A stretch of DNA of 64,000 bases. Source: Methanogenium organophilum (GTDB taxonomy: Archaea; Halobacteriota; Methanomicrobia; Methanomicrobiales; Methanomicrobiaceae). The notes under the pieces are model-generated. The model ran no database searches and was not told the origin of the DNA. It worked only from the letters and a program-made list of their open reading frames with translations. The stretch spans positions 682,001 through 746,000 of the forward strand of contig NZ_CP113361.1 of assembly GCF_026684035.1 (NCBI RefSeq), read 5' to 3'. Below, piece after piece: positions 53,724 to 63,151 of this stretch (position 1 is its first letter; each line of letters begins with the position of its first letter). The translations under genes and the position numbers were made by a program.

Positions 53724-55982
53724 TTATCGTCTCGCCATATCAAGGAGCATCCGCTGCTCGGTCCGGGCAGCAGTCTCACGGATCTTCTGAACCGCGTCGA
53801 TATTTGAAGATACACTGGTGATACCGGTTCTGATGAGCCACTCAACCATTTCAGGGTCAGATCCTGCCTGTCCGCAGATGGAGCATTCGACCCCGCCTTC
53901 ACGGCATCTGCCGATGGCATACTCAATAAGTTTGAGAACAGCCGGGTGCTTCGGGAAGTACATATCCGCCACGTTCTGGTTGTTGCGGTCGATTGCAAGG
54001 GTATACTGAATCAGGTCATTGGTGCCGAAGGATGCAAAGTTGATCCCTGCTGCAATGAACTCATCAATCATCAGGGCACTGGACGGAATCTCAACCATGA
54101 TTCCAAGGGTGGTGTTCTCTACATCCACACCCCACCCCGCAAGCATCTGCTTTGCCTGGATGAACTCTTTCGGGTGGCCTACAAGCGGGAACATCAGACC
54201 CATATTGCTGTATCCCTCACTCCAGAGTCTCTTGAAGACCTCAACCTGCAGACGGAACTGCTCAGTCTGCTGAAGGTCACGGCGGATGCCGCGCCATCCG
54301 AGCATCGGGTTGTGCTCCTCAGGCTCATCCTCTCCACCTTCCATATTCCGGAACTCATCTGTGGGAGCGTCAAGCGTTCTGACCCATACCGGTTTACCGG
54401 GGAATGCGTCCAGAACCACTTTAATGCCGTCATAGAGCTCTTTGACAAATTCCTCTTCGCGGTTATTTCGGATATACCATCCGGGGGTCTTGTTGAGGCC
54501 GAGGATCATATGCTCAATTCTCAGGAGGCCTACACCATCTGCACCGGTGGCAGCCGCCCGTGCCGCAGCCTCGGGAAGGGAGACATTCACCTTGACAGAG
54601 GTTGCGGTGATGATCGGTGCTGCGGCAGCCACCACAACGGCGGGGGCTTCATCCTGAACCGGGGCAATCGCGCCGTCAAAGACAATGCCTTTCTCACCGT
54701 CGACGGTCACAATGTCCCCTTCTTTCAGCACATGAGTAGCATCCCTTGTTCCGACAACAGCAGGAGTACCCAATTCACGGGAGACGATTGCCGCATGACA
54801 GGTCATACCACCTTCATCAGTGATGATCGCACTCACCTTGCGCATACCCGGCACCATATCAGGATTGGTCATCTTTGCGACCATGATATCGCCGTCATTG
54901 ATACGCCCGAGGTCTTTTACCGTGTTCACCAGGACAACCCGACCGGTAGCTATACCTGGTGATGCACCCTGTCCCTCGAGGATGATTTCCCCGCTGCTCT
55001 CCGTTTCCTGCGTCACACCAGCGTTTCCGGCAATGGTAGTAATAGGCCGTGACTGGAGGATATAGATGGTGTTACCGACGATGCTCCACTCCACATCCTG
55101 TGGAACACCATAGTGTGTTTCAGACACCTTCCCGAACTTTGCAAGGGCTGCGATCTCGTCATCAGAGAGCACCGGTATGTCCTGACGCTCCGGGGGTACT
55201 GGCACTTCCTTCGTCCCATGTTCTCCGTCCGGCAGAATCTCCACTTTCTTGGTCGCAATATAACGGTCGATAACCCGTCCCGCCCGTGCGTCAAAGATAT
55301 AATTGTCAGGTGAGACCGTACCGGAGACAACCGCCTCTCCCAGCCCCCACGAACCTTCAATAATTGAGGTCGGTTCACCCGTCACCGGATGGGAAGAGAA
55401 GAGCACACCAGCCTTCTCGGAACGAACAAGCTGCTGCACAACGACGGCAATATCAACGATGGAGTCATCGAATCCCTGTTTTGCACGGTAGTAGATTGCC
55501 CGTGCACCGTAGAGTGAGGCCCAACACATCTGAACCGCCTCAACAAGGGCGTCCACGCCCTTAATGTTCAGATAGGTATCCTGCTGACCGGCAAAACTGG
55601 CGTCAGGAAGGTCTTCTGCCGTTGCACTGGAACGGACAGCAACCACGACATCATCTCCCATCTTTGCATAGGAACGAATGATTTCCTCACGGATTTCGTC
55701 CGGCACCGGCGCTTTCATGACGATGCCTTTTACATCGGCGGCTGTCTTCTCAAGAAGATCCGCGTTCTCAACGTCAAGGCCCGCAAGGCGGGAGAATATC
55801 TCTTTGTCAATCTTTGCACCCTCGATATACCGGCGAAATGCCTGTGCTGTTACCACAAATGCATTAGGAACCGGCAAACCAACGGAGGTCATTTCTCCAA
55901 GAGATGCGCCCTTCCCACCGACGGAAGGGACATCCTCTTTCTGAATCTCGGCAAGCCACAGAATATTGGGGACTTTTGTCAT
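53724..55982 (-). CDS. ppsA: Phosphoenolpyruvate synthase
   Basis: A 752-residue PpsA that makes PEP from pyruvate and ATP at the start of gluconeogenesis. It shows the ATP-grasp start VGGKGASLGEMTSVG, the phospho-His swivel motif GGMTCHAAIVSRELGTP near residue 385 and the PEP-binding C-terminal barrel with FGTNDLIQYTLAIDR and ECSICGQAGSD. A GGTG ribosome binding site lies about nine bases before the ATG. First gene of the minus-strand string ending with ubiB. Confidence 0.97.
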   Translation of the reverse strand: MTKVPNILWLAEIQKEDVPSVGGKGASLGEMTSVGLPVPNAFVVTAQAFRRYIEGAKIDKEIFSRLAGLDVENADLLEKTAADVKGIVMKAPVPDEIREEIIRSYAKMGDDVVVAVRSSATAEDLPDASFAGQQDTYLNIKGVDALVEAVQMCWASLYGARAIYYRAKQGFDDSIVDIAVVVQQLVRSEKAGVLFSSHPVTGEPTSIIEGSWGLGEAVVSGTVSPDNYIFDARAGRVIDRYIATKKVEILPDGEHGTKEVPVPPERQDIPVLSDDEIAALAKFGKVSETHYGVPQDVEWSIVGNTIYILQSRPITTIAGNAGVTQETESSGEIILEGQGASPGIATGRVVLVNTVKDLGRINDGDIMVAKMTNPDMVPGMRKVSAIITDEGGMTCHAAIVSRELGTPAVVGTRDATHVLKEGDIVTVDGEKGIVFDGAIAPVQDEAPAVVVAAAAPIITATSVKVNVSLPEAAARAAATGADGVGLLRIEHMILGLNKTPGWYIRNNREEEFVKELYDGIKVVLDAFPGKPVWVRTLDAPTDEFRNMEGGEDEPEEHNPMLGWRGIRRDLQQTEQFRLQVEVFKRLWSEGYSNMGLMFPLVGHPKEFIQAKQMLAGWGVDVENTTLGIMVEIPSSALMIDEFIAAGINFASFGTNDLIQYTLAIDRNNQNVADMYFPKHPAVLKLIEYAIGRCREGGVECSICGQAGSDPEMVEWLIRTGITSVSSNIDAVQKIRETAARTEQRMLLDMARR

Positions 55983-56228
55983 GCTTTTAGGTCACCTGAA
56001 TCTTTTTGATACCACCGTGGAGGAGCACCACTATGATTGAATATGTGTCCCCCGGAAAGATATTCAAGTTAACGACTAGTGCCCGGATAAACCTCACCCA
56101 TAGGCGGTCATGTTACCGCGTGGTATCCCCCACAAACGCATATACCATGTCCCTCTTCGGTCAATCACCAGATACTTCCGGGCAAACCATGAATATCAGC
56201 AGAATCCAACTAGTAACGGGGAACAATA

Positions 56229-57818
56229 GTGACGGATTTTACAGTACTGGTCAGTGACCCACTGGCAGACGAAGGTGTCGACATCCTTCGTGAATACTGC
56301 AATGTCGATGTGAAGACCGGTCTCAGTGAAGAAGAACTGATTGAGATCATCGGAAAATATGACGGACTGCTCGTACGTAGCGGGACACAGGTCACCGCAA
56401 CCGTGATTGCAGCAGCAGAAAAGCTGAAATTCATTGGACGTGCCGGTGCAGGAGTCGACAATATTGACCTTGATGCCGCAACCGGCAAGGGCATCATCGT
56501 CGCAAACGCGCCCTCCGGCAACACCCTCGCCGCCTGTGAGCACACACTTGCCATGATGATGTCACTCTCGCGCAATATTCCGCAGGCGACAGCGTCTGTG
56601 AAGGCAGGTGAGTGGAAACGCTCACAGTTTATGGGCGTTGAGCTCAACAGCAAGGTGCTGGGCATTGTCGGATTTGGAAGAATCGGGCAGGAACTTGCCA
56701 AGCGGGCAAACGCTCTTGAGATGCGTTGTATCGCTTACGACCCGTACATCAATGTAGAACGGGCCAAAGAACTCGGTGTCGAGGTCTGCACACTGGACGA
56801 ACTCTTCCCCCAGGCAGACTTCATCACGGTTCACACTCCGCTTGTGAAAGAGACAAAGCATCTCATCAACAAAGACACGATCGCGCAGATGAAGACGGGT
56901 GTACGCATCGTCAACTGTGCCCGCGGCGGCATCATTGACGAAGAGGCACTCGCAGATGCCATTGAGGCAGGTAAGATAGCAGGGGCAGCACTCGATGTTT
57001 ATGAGAATGAACCGCCGGAAGGCCAGCGCATTGTCGCACTCCCGCAGGTCATCACCACTCCGCACCTTGGCGCATCAACCGTTGAAGCGCAACAAAATGT
57101 TGCAGTCTCGGTTGCAAAACAGTGCATCGAGGTCCTTGAGGGCGGTTCAGCACGCTTTGTGGTGAACGCACCGATGGTCCCTCTTGACCTGCAGGAAAGA
57201 ATCGAGCCGTATGCACAGCTGGCACAGAAGATGGGGAAACTCTTAATCCAGCTTATCGACGGCAGAATCGAGTCCATTGAGATCGAGTACGGCGGCAAGG
57301 CGGCAGATTTCGGTCGAAATACCAAATACATCACCCGCCTCGCACTCAAGGGCATGCTTGACCCGATTCTGCAGGAACCGGTCAATATTGTGAACGCAGA
57401 ACTTGCGGCAACAGAACGCGGCATCCGTGTGAGCGAAAGCATCACGACAGAATCAAAGGGATTCACCAACATCATGACATTCACCATAAAGACCGACACG
57501 ATGGAAGAGTCCGTCTCCGGCAATGTCTCTTCCGCGGATAAGATTCGCATCGTTGCCATTGGCGAGTACATGACCGACATGACACCGGGCGGCGATGTGG
57601 TCATCTCACGTCACCGTGACGTGCCGGGTGTCATCGGACAGTTCGCAACCATCATCGGCAAGTATAATGTCAATATCGCAGGCATGCAGGTCGGCCGCAA
57701 CGAACCCGGACAGGAAGCCATCATGGTCCTGAACGTGGATGCGGAAGTCCCGGCTGAAGCAATGGAGCAGATCGTCAAGATCGACGGCGTATCCACTGCA
57801 CGCTTCGCGCATATCTGA
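56229..57818 (+). CDS. serA: D-3-phosphoglycerate dehydrogenase
   Basis: A 529-residue SerA, first enzyme of serine synthesis. The NAD motif is VGFGRIGQELAKRA near residue 145; catalytic Arg, Glu and His lie in NCARGGIIDEEAL and TPHLGASTVEAQ. An intervening domain (about 310-450) is followed by a C-terminal ACT domain (VIGQFATIIGKYNVNIAGMQ), so feedback by serine is likely. The GTG start at 56229 has a GGGGA upstream. Confidence 0.96.
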   Translation: MTDFTVLVSDPLADEGVDILREYCNVDVKTGLSEEELIEIIGKYDGLLVRSGTQVTATVIAAAEKLKFIGRAGAGVDNIDLDAATGKGIIVANAPSGNTLAACEHTLAMMMSLSRNIPQATASVKAGEWKRSQFMGVELNSKVLGIVGFGRIGQELAKRANALEMRCIAYDPYINVERAKELGVEVCTLDELFPQADFITVHTPLVKETKHLINKDTIAQMKTGVRIVNCARGGIIDEEALADAIEAGKIAGAALDVYENEPPEGQRIVALPQVITTPHLGASTVEAQQNVAVSVAKQCIEVLEGGSARFVVNAPMVPLDLQERIEPYAQLAQKMGKLLIQLIDGRIESIEIEYGGKAADFGRNTKYITRLALKGMLDPILQEPVNIVNAELAATERGIRVSESITTESKGFTNIMTFTIKTDTMEESVSGNVSSADKIRIVAIGEYMTDMTPGGDVVISRHRDVPGVIGQFATIIGKYNVNIAGMQVGRNEPGQEAIMVLNVDAEVPAEAMEQIVKIDGVSTARFAHI

Positions 57819-57882
57819 AAAGAAGAACACAGAACCGGTTCTATGCCCCGAAAACGGGCGGATGGCGGAAACAAAACCAATA

Positions 57883-57893
57883 TTTTTTATAAT
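57883..57893 (+). promoter_or_regulatory. TATA box of tRNA-Val
   Basis: TTTTTTATAAT about 30 bases before the mature tRNA 5' end, in a locally A/T-rich stretch after serA. Confidence 0.5.
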
Positions 57894-57919
57894 CCTGCGA
57901 CCAAGGTATGTAGGCACAA

Positions 57920-57993
57920 GGGCTCGTGGTCTAGCTGGTTATGACGTCGCCTTGACATGGCGGAGGTCCTGAGTTCGAATCTCAGCGGGCCCA
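57920..57993 (+). tRNA. tRNA-Val (anticodon GAC)
   Basis: A complete 74-base cloverleaf. GGGCTCG pairs with CGGGCCC (one G-T pair), with discriminator A. The anticodon loop TTGACAT has GAC at positions 34-36. The T arm is CTGAG-TTCGAAT-CTCAG. No intron and no encoded CCA. Confidence 0.96.
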
Positions 57994-58177
57994 TACATTC
58001 TTCTTTTGTTTCGTGTGTTGTGTGAATTTTGTAGAATGTTTTAAGAGAGAATTCTATAACCCATCATTTCTCAATCAAGACACAGTGTCCAAAAAATATA
58101 TCCCTGAAAACCGAGCATTAAGCCAGAACGAGTCTTGCATAACCAGGGGGCAGTTCATTTTGGAGTCCGGAAAACCG

Positions 58178-58666
58178 ATGGAGATACAGGAATTCATCCT
58201 GAAACCAATTGGTGCGGTGCATACCGATGGCAATACATTCTCAATTGAAGTGGCAGAACCATTCCGCCCGGCCCTTCAGGGGCTGGAGGCATTCAGTCAC
58301 ATCCTGGTAGTGTGGTGGGGCACCAATGCAGATACCAGGGAGAACCGACATGAGACCATCTGCACAAAGCCCTACACACACGGCCCGGAGACCATCGGCA
58401 TCTTCGCCACCCGCTCCCCGGTGCGGCCCAACCCCATCGCAGTGACTGTTGTGCCGGTTCTGGATATCGATCACGAGACGGGCATCATCACGGTGGCCTT
58501 CATCGATGCCGATGACAATACACCGGTGCTCGATATCAAACCGTATCTCCCGTGCACCGAACGGGTCAGGGATGTCCGTGTGCCCGAGTGGTCGGCGCAC
58601 TGGCCTGCATGGTACGAGGAGAACGCATCATTTGACTGGGCAGCGGAGTTCACGTTCAGACCGTGA
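58178..58666 (+). CDS. trmO: TrmO (TsaA-like) tRNA N6-methyltransferase
   Basis: A 162-residue beta-barrel methyltransferase. In bacteria TrmO methylates N6-threonylcarbamoyladenosine at position 37 of some tRNAs, using SAM. FILKPIGAVHTDGN at the start, and FATRSPVRPNPIAVTVV near residue 75 as SAM and active-site block, are conserved. LDIKPYLPCTERVRDVRVPE follows. The ATG at 58178 has GGAG 11 bases upstream and the family N-terminus; the longer frame is discarded. Confidence 0.92.
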   Translation: MEIQEFILKPIGAVHTDGNTFSIEVAEPFRPALQGLEAFSHILVVWWGTNADTRENRHETICTKPYTHGPETIGIFATRSPVRPNPIAVTVVPVLDIDHETGIITVAFIDADDNTPVLDIKPYLPCTERVRDVRVPEWSAHWPAWYEENASFDWAAEFTFRP

Positions 58667-58753
58667 CAGTAGTCACCGTACCCCGACCGTGCTTCTTTTC
58701 TGATGGTATTCCCTACGGATATACAGGAAAAATACCGGAGCGAAGTATTGCGT

Positions 58754-59911
58754 ATGGCAGAGACACACCACCACCGGCAGCCCCACCCACCGGCTGGAGA
58801 GCCCGGTTACCCGGTTATCCTCTTCTTTGTCTGTGGAGAGGGACTTGGCCACACCTCCCGCTGCCTGAAGGCAGCACAGTACTGTGAGGCACAGGGTGCC
58901 CTCTGCCATCTTGCCGCATACGGACAGTCCCATGCCTTCCTCACCAAATCAGGATGGCCGCGTCTGTGCACGATTCCCCGGGAAGTGACTCTTGCAGGGA
59001 ATATGGGACTGTTCTGTATCAGAAAGACTCTCTGGAATTCAAAGGCCGTTCCCCGCGACCTTGCACGGTCATACCGGCAGGCACAGGCCCTGATTGCAGA
59101 AATACAACCCGACATTGTCATCGCAGACACGATGTATGCCCCGGTAGAAGCCGCCCGGCGCGATGGTCTGCCGGTGCTCTTTATTACCAACCAGAACCGC
59201 TTCTCCACGCTTGCCGGCGGCGGGGAGAATGGATGGGCAGCCCTGGGCCGGCTGGTTTCGTGGTACCTCACCCTCCCGGACAAAGTTATCATTCCCGACT
59301 TTGCCCCGCCTGTGACGGTAAGCCGGTACAATATCGATATCCCCTCCGGACGGGAGGACCAGTACCGGTTCACCGGCCCACTCATCGATATCTCCCGTGC
59401 CGAGTATCCATGCACAGAAAAGACCATCTTTGCATCATTTGGCGGGGAACCGTTCAAGATTCCCCTGTATCGTCACCTGGCAGAGATAGCCGGAAGAAGG
59501 AGCGACCTTGCATTCGAGGTCTTTGCCCAGGTGCCGGGATTGCCGGATACAACAGATAACTTCCGCACCCACGGGTACGTGCCGGACCTGCTCTCCCACC
59601 TCTGCTGTGCAGAGGTTGCCATCCTCCACGGTGGTCTCACCACCCTGCACGAAGCGCTCTTCTTTGGGAAACCGGTGGTGATGATCATCGACCCGCACCA
59701 CCCCGAACAGGGGAATAACGCCCGCGCCATTATCGAGATGGGGGCAGGTGTGATTATCCGGGGGGATGAGGCAGATGCTGACCGTCTGGAGGCGGCCATT
59801 GAGGAGGCACGGCGTCTCACAGTGCCCGACTTCTCAGCAAATTATGCCGCAGAGAACGGAAGAATGAATCTCTGGAAAGAAATTCAGGAAACCTTACGTC
59901 ATCCACGGTGA
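58754..59911 (+). CDS. GT-B glycosyltransferase (MurG-like)
   Basis: A 385-residue GT-B fold enzyme. The N-terminal half starts with ILFFVCGEGLGHTSRCLKAA and has IVIADTMYAPVEAARRDGLP. The C-terminal nucleotide-sugar site has IFASFGGEP and AILHGGLTTLHEALFFGKPV, followed by DPHHPEQGNNARAIIEMGAG, as in GT28-type enzymes. The sugar and acceptor are unknown; archaeal lipids or glycoproteins are possible. The start is uncertain: ATG at 58754 has a distant GGAG, and ATG at 58703 would add 17 residues. Confidence 0.85.
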   Translation: MAETHHHRQPHPPAGEPGYPVILFFVCGEGLGHTSRCLKAAQYCEAQGALCHLAAYGQSHAFLTKSGWPRLCTIPREVTLAGNMGLFCIRKTLWNSKAVPRDLARSYRQAQALIAEIQPDIVIADTMYAPVEAARRDGLPVLFITNQNRFSTLAGGGENGWAALGRLVSWYLTLPDKVIIPDFAPPVTVSRYNIDIPSGREDQYRFTGPLIDISRAEYPCTEKTIFASFGGEPFKIPLYRHLAEIAGRRSDLAFEVFAQVPGLPDTTDNFRTHGYVPDLLSHLCCAEVAILHGGLTTLHEALFFGKPVVMIIDPHHPEQGNNARAIIEMGAGVIIRGDEADADRLEAAIEEARRLTVPDFSANYAAENGRMNLWKEIQETLRHPR

Positions 59912-60615
59912 AACTCTCAGACAGAATCACCATGGATGACGGTTGGAAAATACTCATTGGAATCACTCTCATATTCTGTATCGGAATTAATGCCCTGATC
60001 ATCATTGCCGGAATGGACTACCCGGACGGGTTTCGGGCGGCAGGCATTCAGATCACGAGTAGTTACCAATATAACGTGACCCTTACCGGAACAGGGACTG
60101 CAGAAAATGTGACTCTCATGATCCCCCTGCCCTCAGCAGGTGGAGACTCCCCTGTGGGAGATGCGATTCTCTGTGGTGAAGGAGAAGGTATCCTGGCTGA
60201 CTGGACAACAGAAGAGGTGGGCACGGGAGATGCGGTATTCCTGAAGGTCACCGCACCGTCCCTCTCCTTTGCGGACGGGCCGGTCATCTTCGGAGCTACA
60301 GTCTTCACCTCCTCCCTTATCGATACGGCAAACCCGGCAGAAAAAACCCTGCTGCTTCGCCCAAAGGAGGATATGACACGGGAATCTGGCGTAATGCAGT
60401 ACACCTCATCACTATACACCACCTATGAAATGCCCGGAACAGAAGGAATGGGCATCACTGTCCGTCTGGATGGTACCAATACATGGAGATATCCGGTAGA
60501 CTCCGGAAATTCATTCACCGACTCGCTTACCCTGACAGAAGAACCACATGGAGATGGATGGCAGACGGCAGACGGGACACTCACCCCTGCTATCGGAAAA
60601 TATTCGGTTATCTGA
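59908..60615 (+). CDS. Membrane-anchored beta-rich surface protein, unknown function
   Basis: A 235-residue protein. One hydrophobic segment (ILIGITLIFCIGINALIII, residues 15-33) near the start anchors it. The rest is Thr/Ser/Gly-rich and beta-type, and probably outside the cell (QYNVTLTGTGTAENVTLMIP; several N-X-T/S sites). No family recognised. Its GTG overlaps the glycosyltransferase stop (GTGA), so the glycosyltransferase might modify it; that is speculation. Confidence 0.75.
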   Translation: MKLSDRITMDDGWKILIGITLIFCIGINALIIIAGMDYPDGFRAAGIQITSSYQYNVTLTGTGTAENVTLMIPLPSAGGDSPVGDAILCGEGEGILADWTTEEVGTGDAVFLKVTAPSLSFADGPVIFGATVFTSSLIDTANPAEKTLLLRPKEDMTRESGVMQYTSSLYTTYEMPGTEGMGITVRLDGTNTWRYPVDSGNSFTDSLTLTEEPHGDGWQTADGTLTPAIGKYSVI

Positions 60616-60670
60616 GTACCTGCCGGACAGCACCATAACCATTTTTTCCTGCGTCAACCAACGCTGGTGT

Positions 60671-60865
60671 ATGGACCGCGAGAATATTCACAGGGTCGAG
60701 GTCGGGGACGAATTCCGCATCTGCCCTGTCTGCGGCTATACCGATGCCTTCCATACCGCGCTTCTGCGTTCCGTTGACGGCATCGGCTATGATATCATAT
60801 ACATCTGTCCAAACTGCCATTCCCGCTTTGATATCGGGATGAAGACTCGCGAACCATTCTTCTAA
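60671..60865 (+). CDS. Small zinc-ribbon protein
   Basis: A 64-residue protein with CPVCGYTDAFH and CPNCHSRFDIG, two CXXC knuckles 30 residues apart, so one bound zinc is likely. The start at 60671 follows GGTG after one base, closer than usual. Upstream in-frame starts would lie inside the preceding gene. Function unknown; RNA or protein binding is typical of such ribbons. Confidence 0.7.
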   Translation: MDRENIHRVEVGDEFRICPVCGYTDAFHTALLRSVDGIGYDIIYICPNCHSRFDIGMKTREPFF

Positions 60866-60918
60866 ACCCTATGACCAAAATACCGAACCACACAAACCGT
60901 ACTGCAGGAGAGAGCACA

Positions 60919-61947
60919 ATGCCTGACGGGTGTACCATCATCGCCCACGGACCGGAGGTCTTTGATACAGGCGAAATCGTCACAGTTAGCGAAGCACTTC
61001 TCCCAAAGGAAGTTATCGTTGCCGGCGTGATGGCACGGACGGCAGCAGAGGAGTCGGGATTCCCATGCCGATTCAATGCACGGCCGCCATCTTTGGTTGT
61101 CCGGCACCTGCCTCCGGGGGCAGACGCATGGTTGCTCAACCGGGGCAAAACACCCGCATCAGGTGAGGAATTCGGACGGATTGTCGCATCCCGCTCTGAC
61201 CGGCCGCTCTGCCATATCGAATGCAGCAGCAGGACAGTCTACGGATGGAATGGTGCAGATCCCTGCCGTACGAGGGAGGCAGCGCGGCGCCTGGGGTTTG
61301 AAGCGGTGTTCATGACCGCAGACAGACGTGCAGGGCACGGGAACACACGGGAAATCCGCGGGTGCAGACCGGGCGAACCAGTCTTTACCAATGGTATCGT
61401 TATCGGCCATGCAACTGCTGATACTGCTGTTCTTGCACCGGAAAACGGAGGGATTCTGGCCGTATCCGGCATCATCCTCAAGGACCACGGGATCGAAAAG
61501 CTCCTCAGGAAAGGGCCGGTGGATCTGTCACGTGCATGGTGTAAGTCAGGTCCGGTACGATCACAGGCGGCTCATGTGGCAGAGCGGCGCAGTCCCGTGG
61601 GCCACATTGCGGTGATCGACCATGCCGCCTGTGACATCTACGCGCAGGTGAATCCGGGAACCTGTGGTGTCATCTCAATTGGAGATGATACCACCGCTGT
61701 CTGCGGTCATATCTGTGCCCACCTTGGCATCCCGGTCTTCGGGGTGACTGATGGCGACGCTGACACGGTTGTCGACCACTCCTGCTGTGAAGGTTCCGTG
61801 ATTGTAGAGGTTACAGAGGGACGGGATGATGAAAAGGGCCTCGAAATTGCAGGGACAATCCCCCCGGCACCCTGCCACTGGGACTGCTGGGTGTCGTCCA
61901 CCCTCCGCTCCCGCCCCGACATCCGTATCGTGAGGGATGCCCGGTGA
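60919..61947 (+). CDS. Conserved methanogen protein (DUF2117-like), coupled to nreA
   Basis: A 342-residue soluble protein. The start TIIAHGPEVFDTGEI recalls the DUF2117 family, from memory and unverified. A Cys/His-rich second half has VIDHAACDIYAQVNPGTCG, AVCGHICAHLGIPVFG and DHSCCEGSVIVEV, around a Toprim-like acidic GVTDGDAD. It ends with APCHWDCWVSS. The ATG at 60919 has GGAG eight bases upstream, so the earlier Met at 60871 is not used. The stop overlaps the nreA GTG, and co-translation with a repair protein hints at a nucleic-acid role. Function unknown. Confidence 0.8.
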   Translation: MPDGCTIIAHGPEVFDTGEIVTVSEALLPKEVIVAGVMARTAAEESGFPCRFNARPPSLVVRHLPPGADAWLLNRGKTPASGEEFGRIVASRSDRPLCHIECSSRTVYGWNGADPCRTREAARRLGFEAVFMTADRRAGHGNTREIRGCRPGEPVFTNGIVIGHATADTAVLAPENGGILAVSGIILKDHGIEKLLRKGPVDLSRAWCKSGPVRSQAAHVAERRSPVGHIAVIDHAACDIYAQVNPGTCGVISIGDDTTAVCGHICAHLGIPVFGVTDGDADTVVDHSCCEGSVIVEVTEGRDDEKGLEIAGTIPPAPCHWDCWVSSTLRSRPDIRIVRDAR

Positions 61948-63110
61948 AGCCCGGCCAGCTGTGTTCACAGTGCAAGGGCAAAGGGATGTGCGGCCTGCCC
62001 CGCTGTCCGGTGATGGAGCGGTTTCATTCCTCCGTCCGGGTAAAACCATCCGACTCCTATATGGGCGGTGCACCATCGGTATTTGTCGGGGCACATGGCT
62101 ATCCAAAAGTGACAGGCGGTCCGCTCCTGATCGGTGAGAGCGACAACCCGGAGATCTGGGTAGAGAAGGCATACACCATCGATGATATCGTCGGTGTCCG
62201 GTCCCGGACCATCCGGGGGAACACCGCAGGCGCCTCCCGCGGTGCGGATGCCATGCAGGAGATTGCCCTCTCTGCCACCCCCCTTGATGTGGAGGTCGCC
62301 TTCACCAGGCCGGTCGCATTTGACCTCCGGTTTGACGGTACCATTGCCCCGGTCGGCCTCACGGGAGATATGAGAAAAATCGATGTTCTGGATAACGCCA
62401 AAACCCCCCGCCCGGTTGACAGGGCAGTGAGTGACACGGATCTGTTAGCCGCCGACGCGGTATGGGACCTCTACCGGGACGGGGTGGGCGTGCACCAGGT
62501 CTCCCAGCTCCTCAGTGCCGGTCTTCTGGGCAAACAGCGCAAGGTGGTCCCCACCCGCTGGAGCATCACTGCAACGGACGACATGTTGGGAAAGGCCTGC
62601 AAGACGGTTGTTTCCCGCAACAGTGCACTGGACGAGTATCTCGTCTTCGCCGCTACTCTGCACGGGAACACCATCGTCTGCATCCTTACTCCCGGTGATT
62701 TCCGCTATGAGATGATCGAGCACTGGCAGGCAGGCAGTATGTGGGGAGGGCATGCGGGCGCCATCATGACCGATGGAGAGAGCAGAAAGGGAAAAAAAGG
62801 GTATTCTCCCATCGCAGGCGCCTACTACTCCGCCCGCCTTGCCGTCCTCGACTATCTCCGCACTGCAGGCAGGTCGGCGCGGGCCATTGTCATCCGGAGT
62901 GTTGCCGGGTCATACTGGGCCCCTCTCGGCACATGGGTCATCCGGGAAGCCGCACGCCAGGCAATGGCACAGCCGCCCACTACCTTCGAAGACCTTTCCG
63001 GTGCAAAGGCATTTGCGACAGCAATCCTCGGCAATAGTACCTGGGAACACCACAGCACCCTTCTCACAGAAATTAAAACTCAAAAAACCCTTTTTGATTA
63101 TTTTTCATAA
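61944..63110 (+). CDS. nreA: Archaeal DNA-repair protein NreA
   Basis: A 388-residue Nre family protein. An N-terminal cysteine cluster (CSQCKGKGMCGLPRCP) suggests a zinc finger. SMWGGHAGAIMTDGESRKGK and GYSPIAGAYYSARLAVLDYL are core family blocks. The last residues QKTLFDYFS match the PCNA-interacting (PIP) motif QxxLxxFF. In haloarchaea Nre proteins act in repair of mitomycin C damage together with PCNA. The start is GTG at 61944. Confidence 0.93.
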   Translation: MKPGQLCSQCKGKGMCGLPRCPVMERFHSSVRVKPSDSYMGGAPSVFVGAHGYPKVTGGPLLIGESDNPEIWVEKAYTIDDIVGVRSRTIRGNTAGASRGADAMQEIALSATPLDVEVAFTRPVAFDLRFDGTIAPVGLTGDMRKIDVLDNAKTPRPVDRAVSDTDLLAADAVWDLYRDGVGVHQVSQLLSAGLLGKQRKVVPTRWSITATDDMLGKACKTVVSRNSALDEYLVFAATLHGNTIVCILTPGDFRYEMIEHWQAGSMWGGHAGAIMTDGESRKGKKGYSPIAGAYYSARLAVLDYLRTAGRSARAIVIRSVAGSYWAPLGTWVIREAARQAMAQPPTTFEDLSGAKAFATAILGNSTWEHHSTLLTEIKTQKTLFDYFS

Positions 63111-63120
63111 ATCACGAGAA

Positions 63121-63127
63121 TTATATA
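63121..63127 (+). promoter_or_regulatory. TATA box of the 253-residue membrane protein, probable leaderless transcript
   Basis: TTATATA centred about 28 bases before the ATG at 63152, with no ribosome binding site in between. Confidence 0.5.
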
Positions 63128-63151
63128 CCTCAAACCAGAAGCATTATTTCT

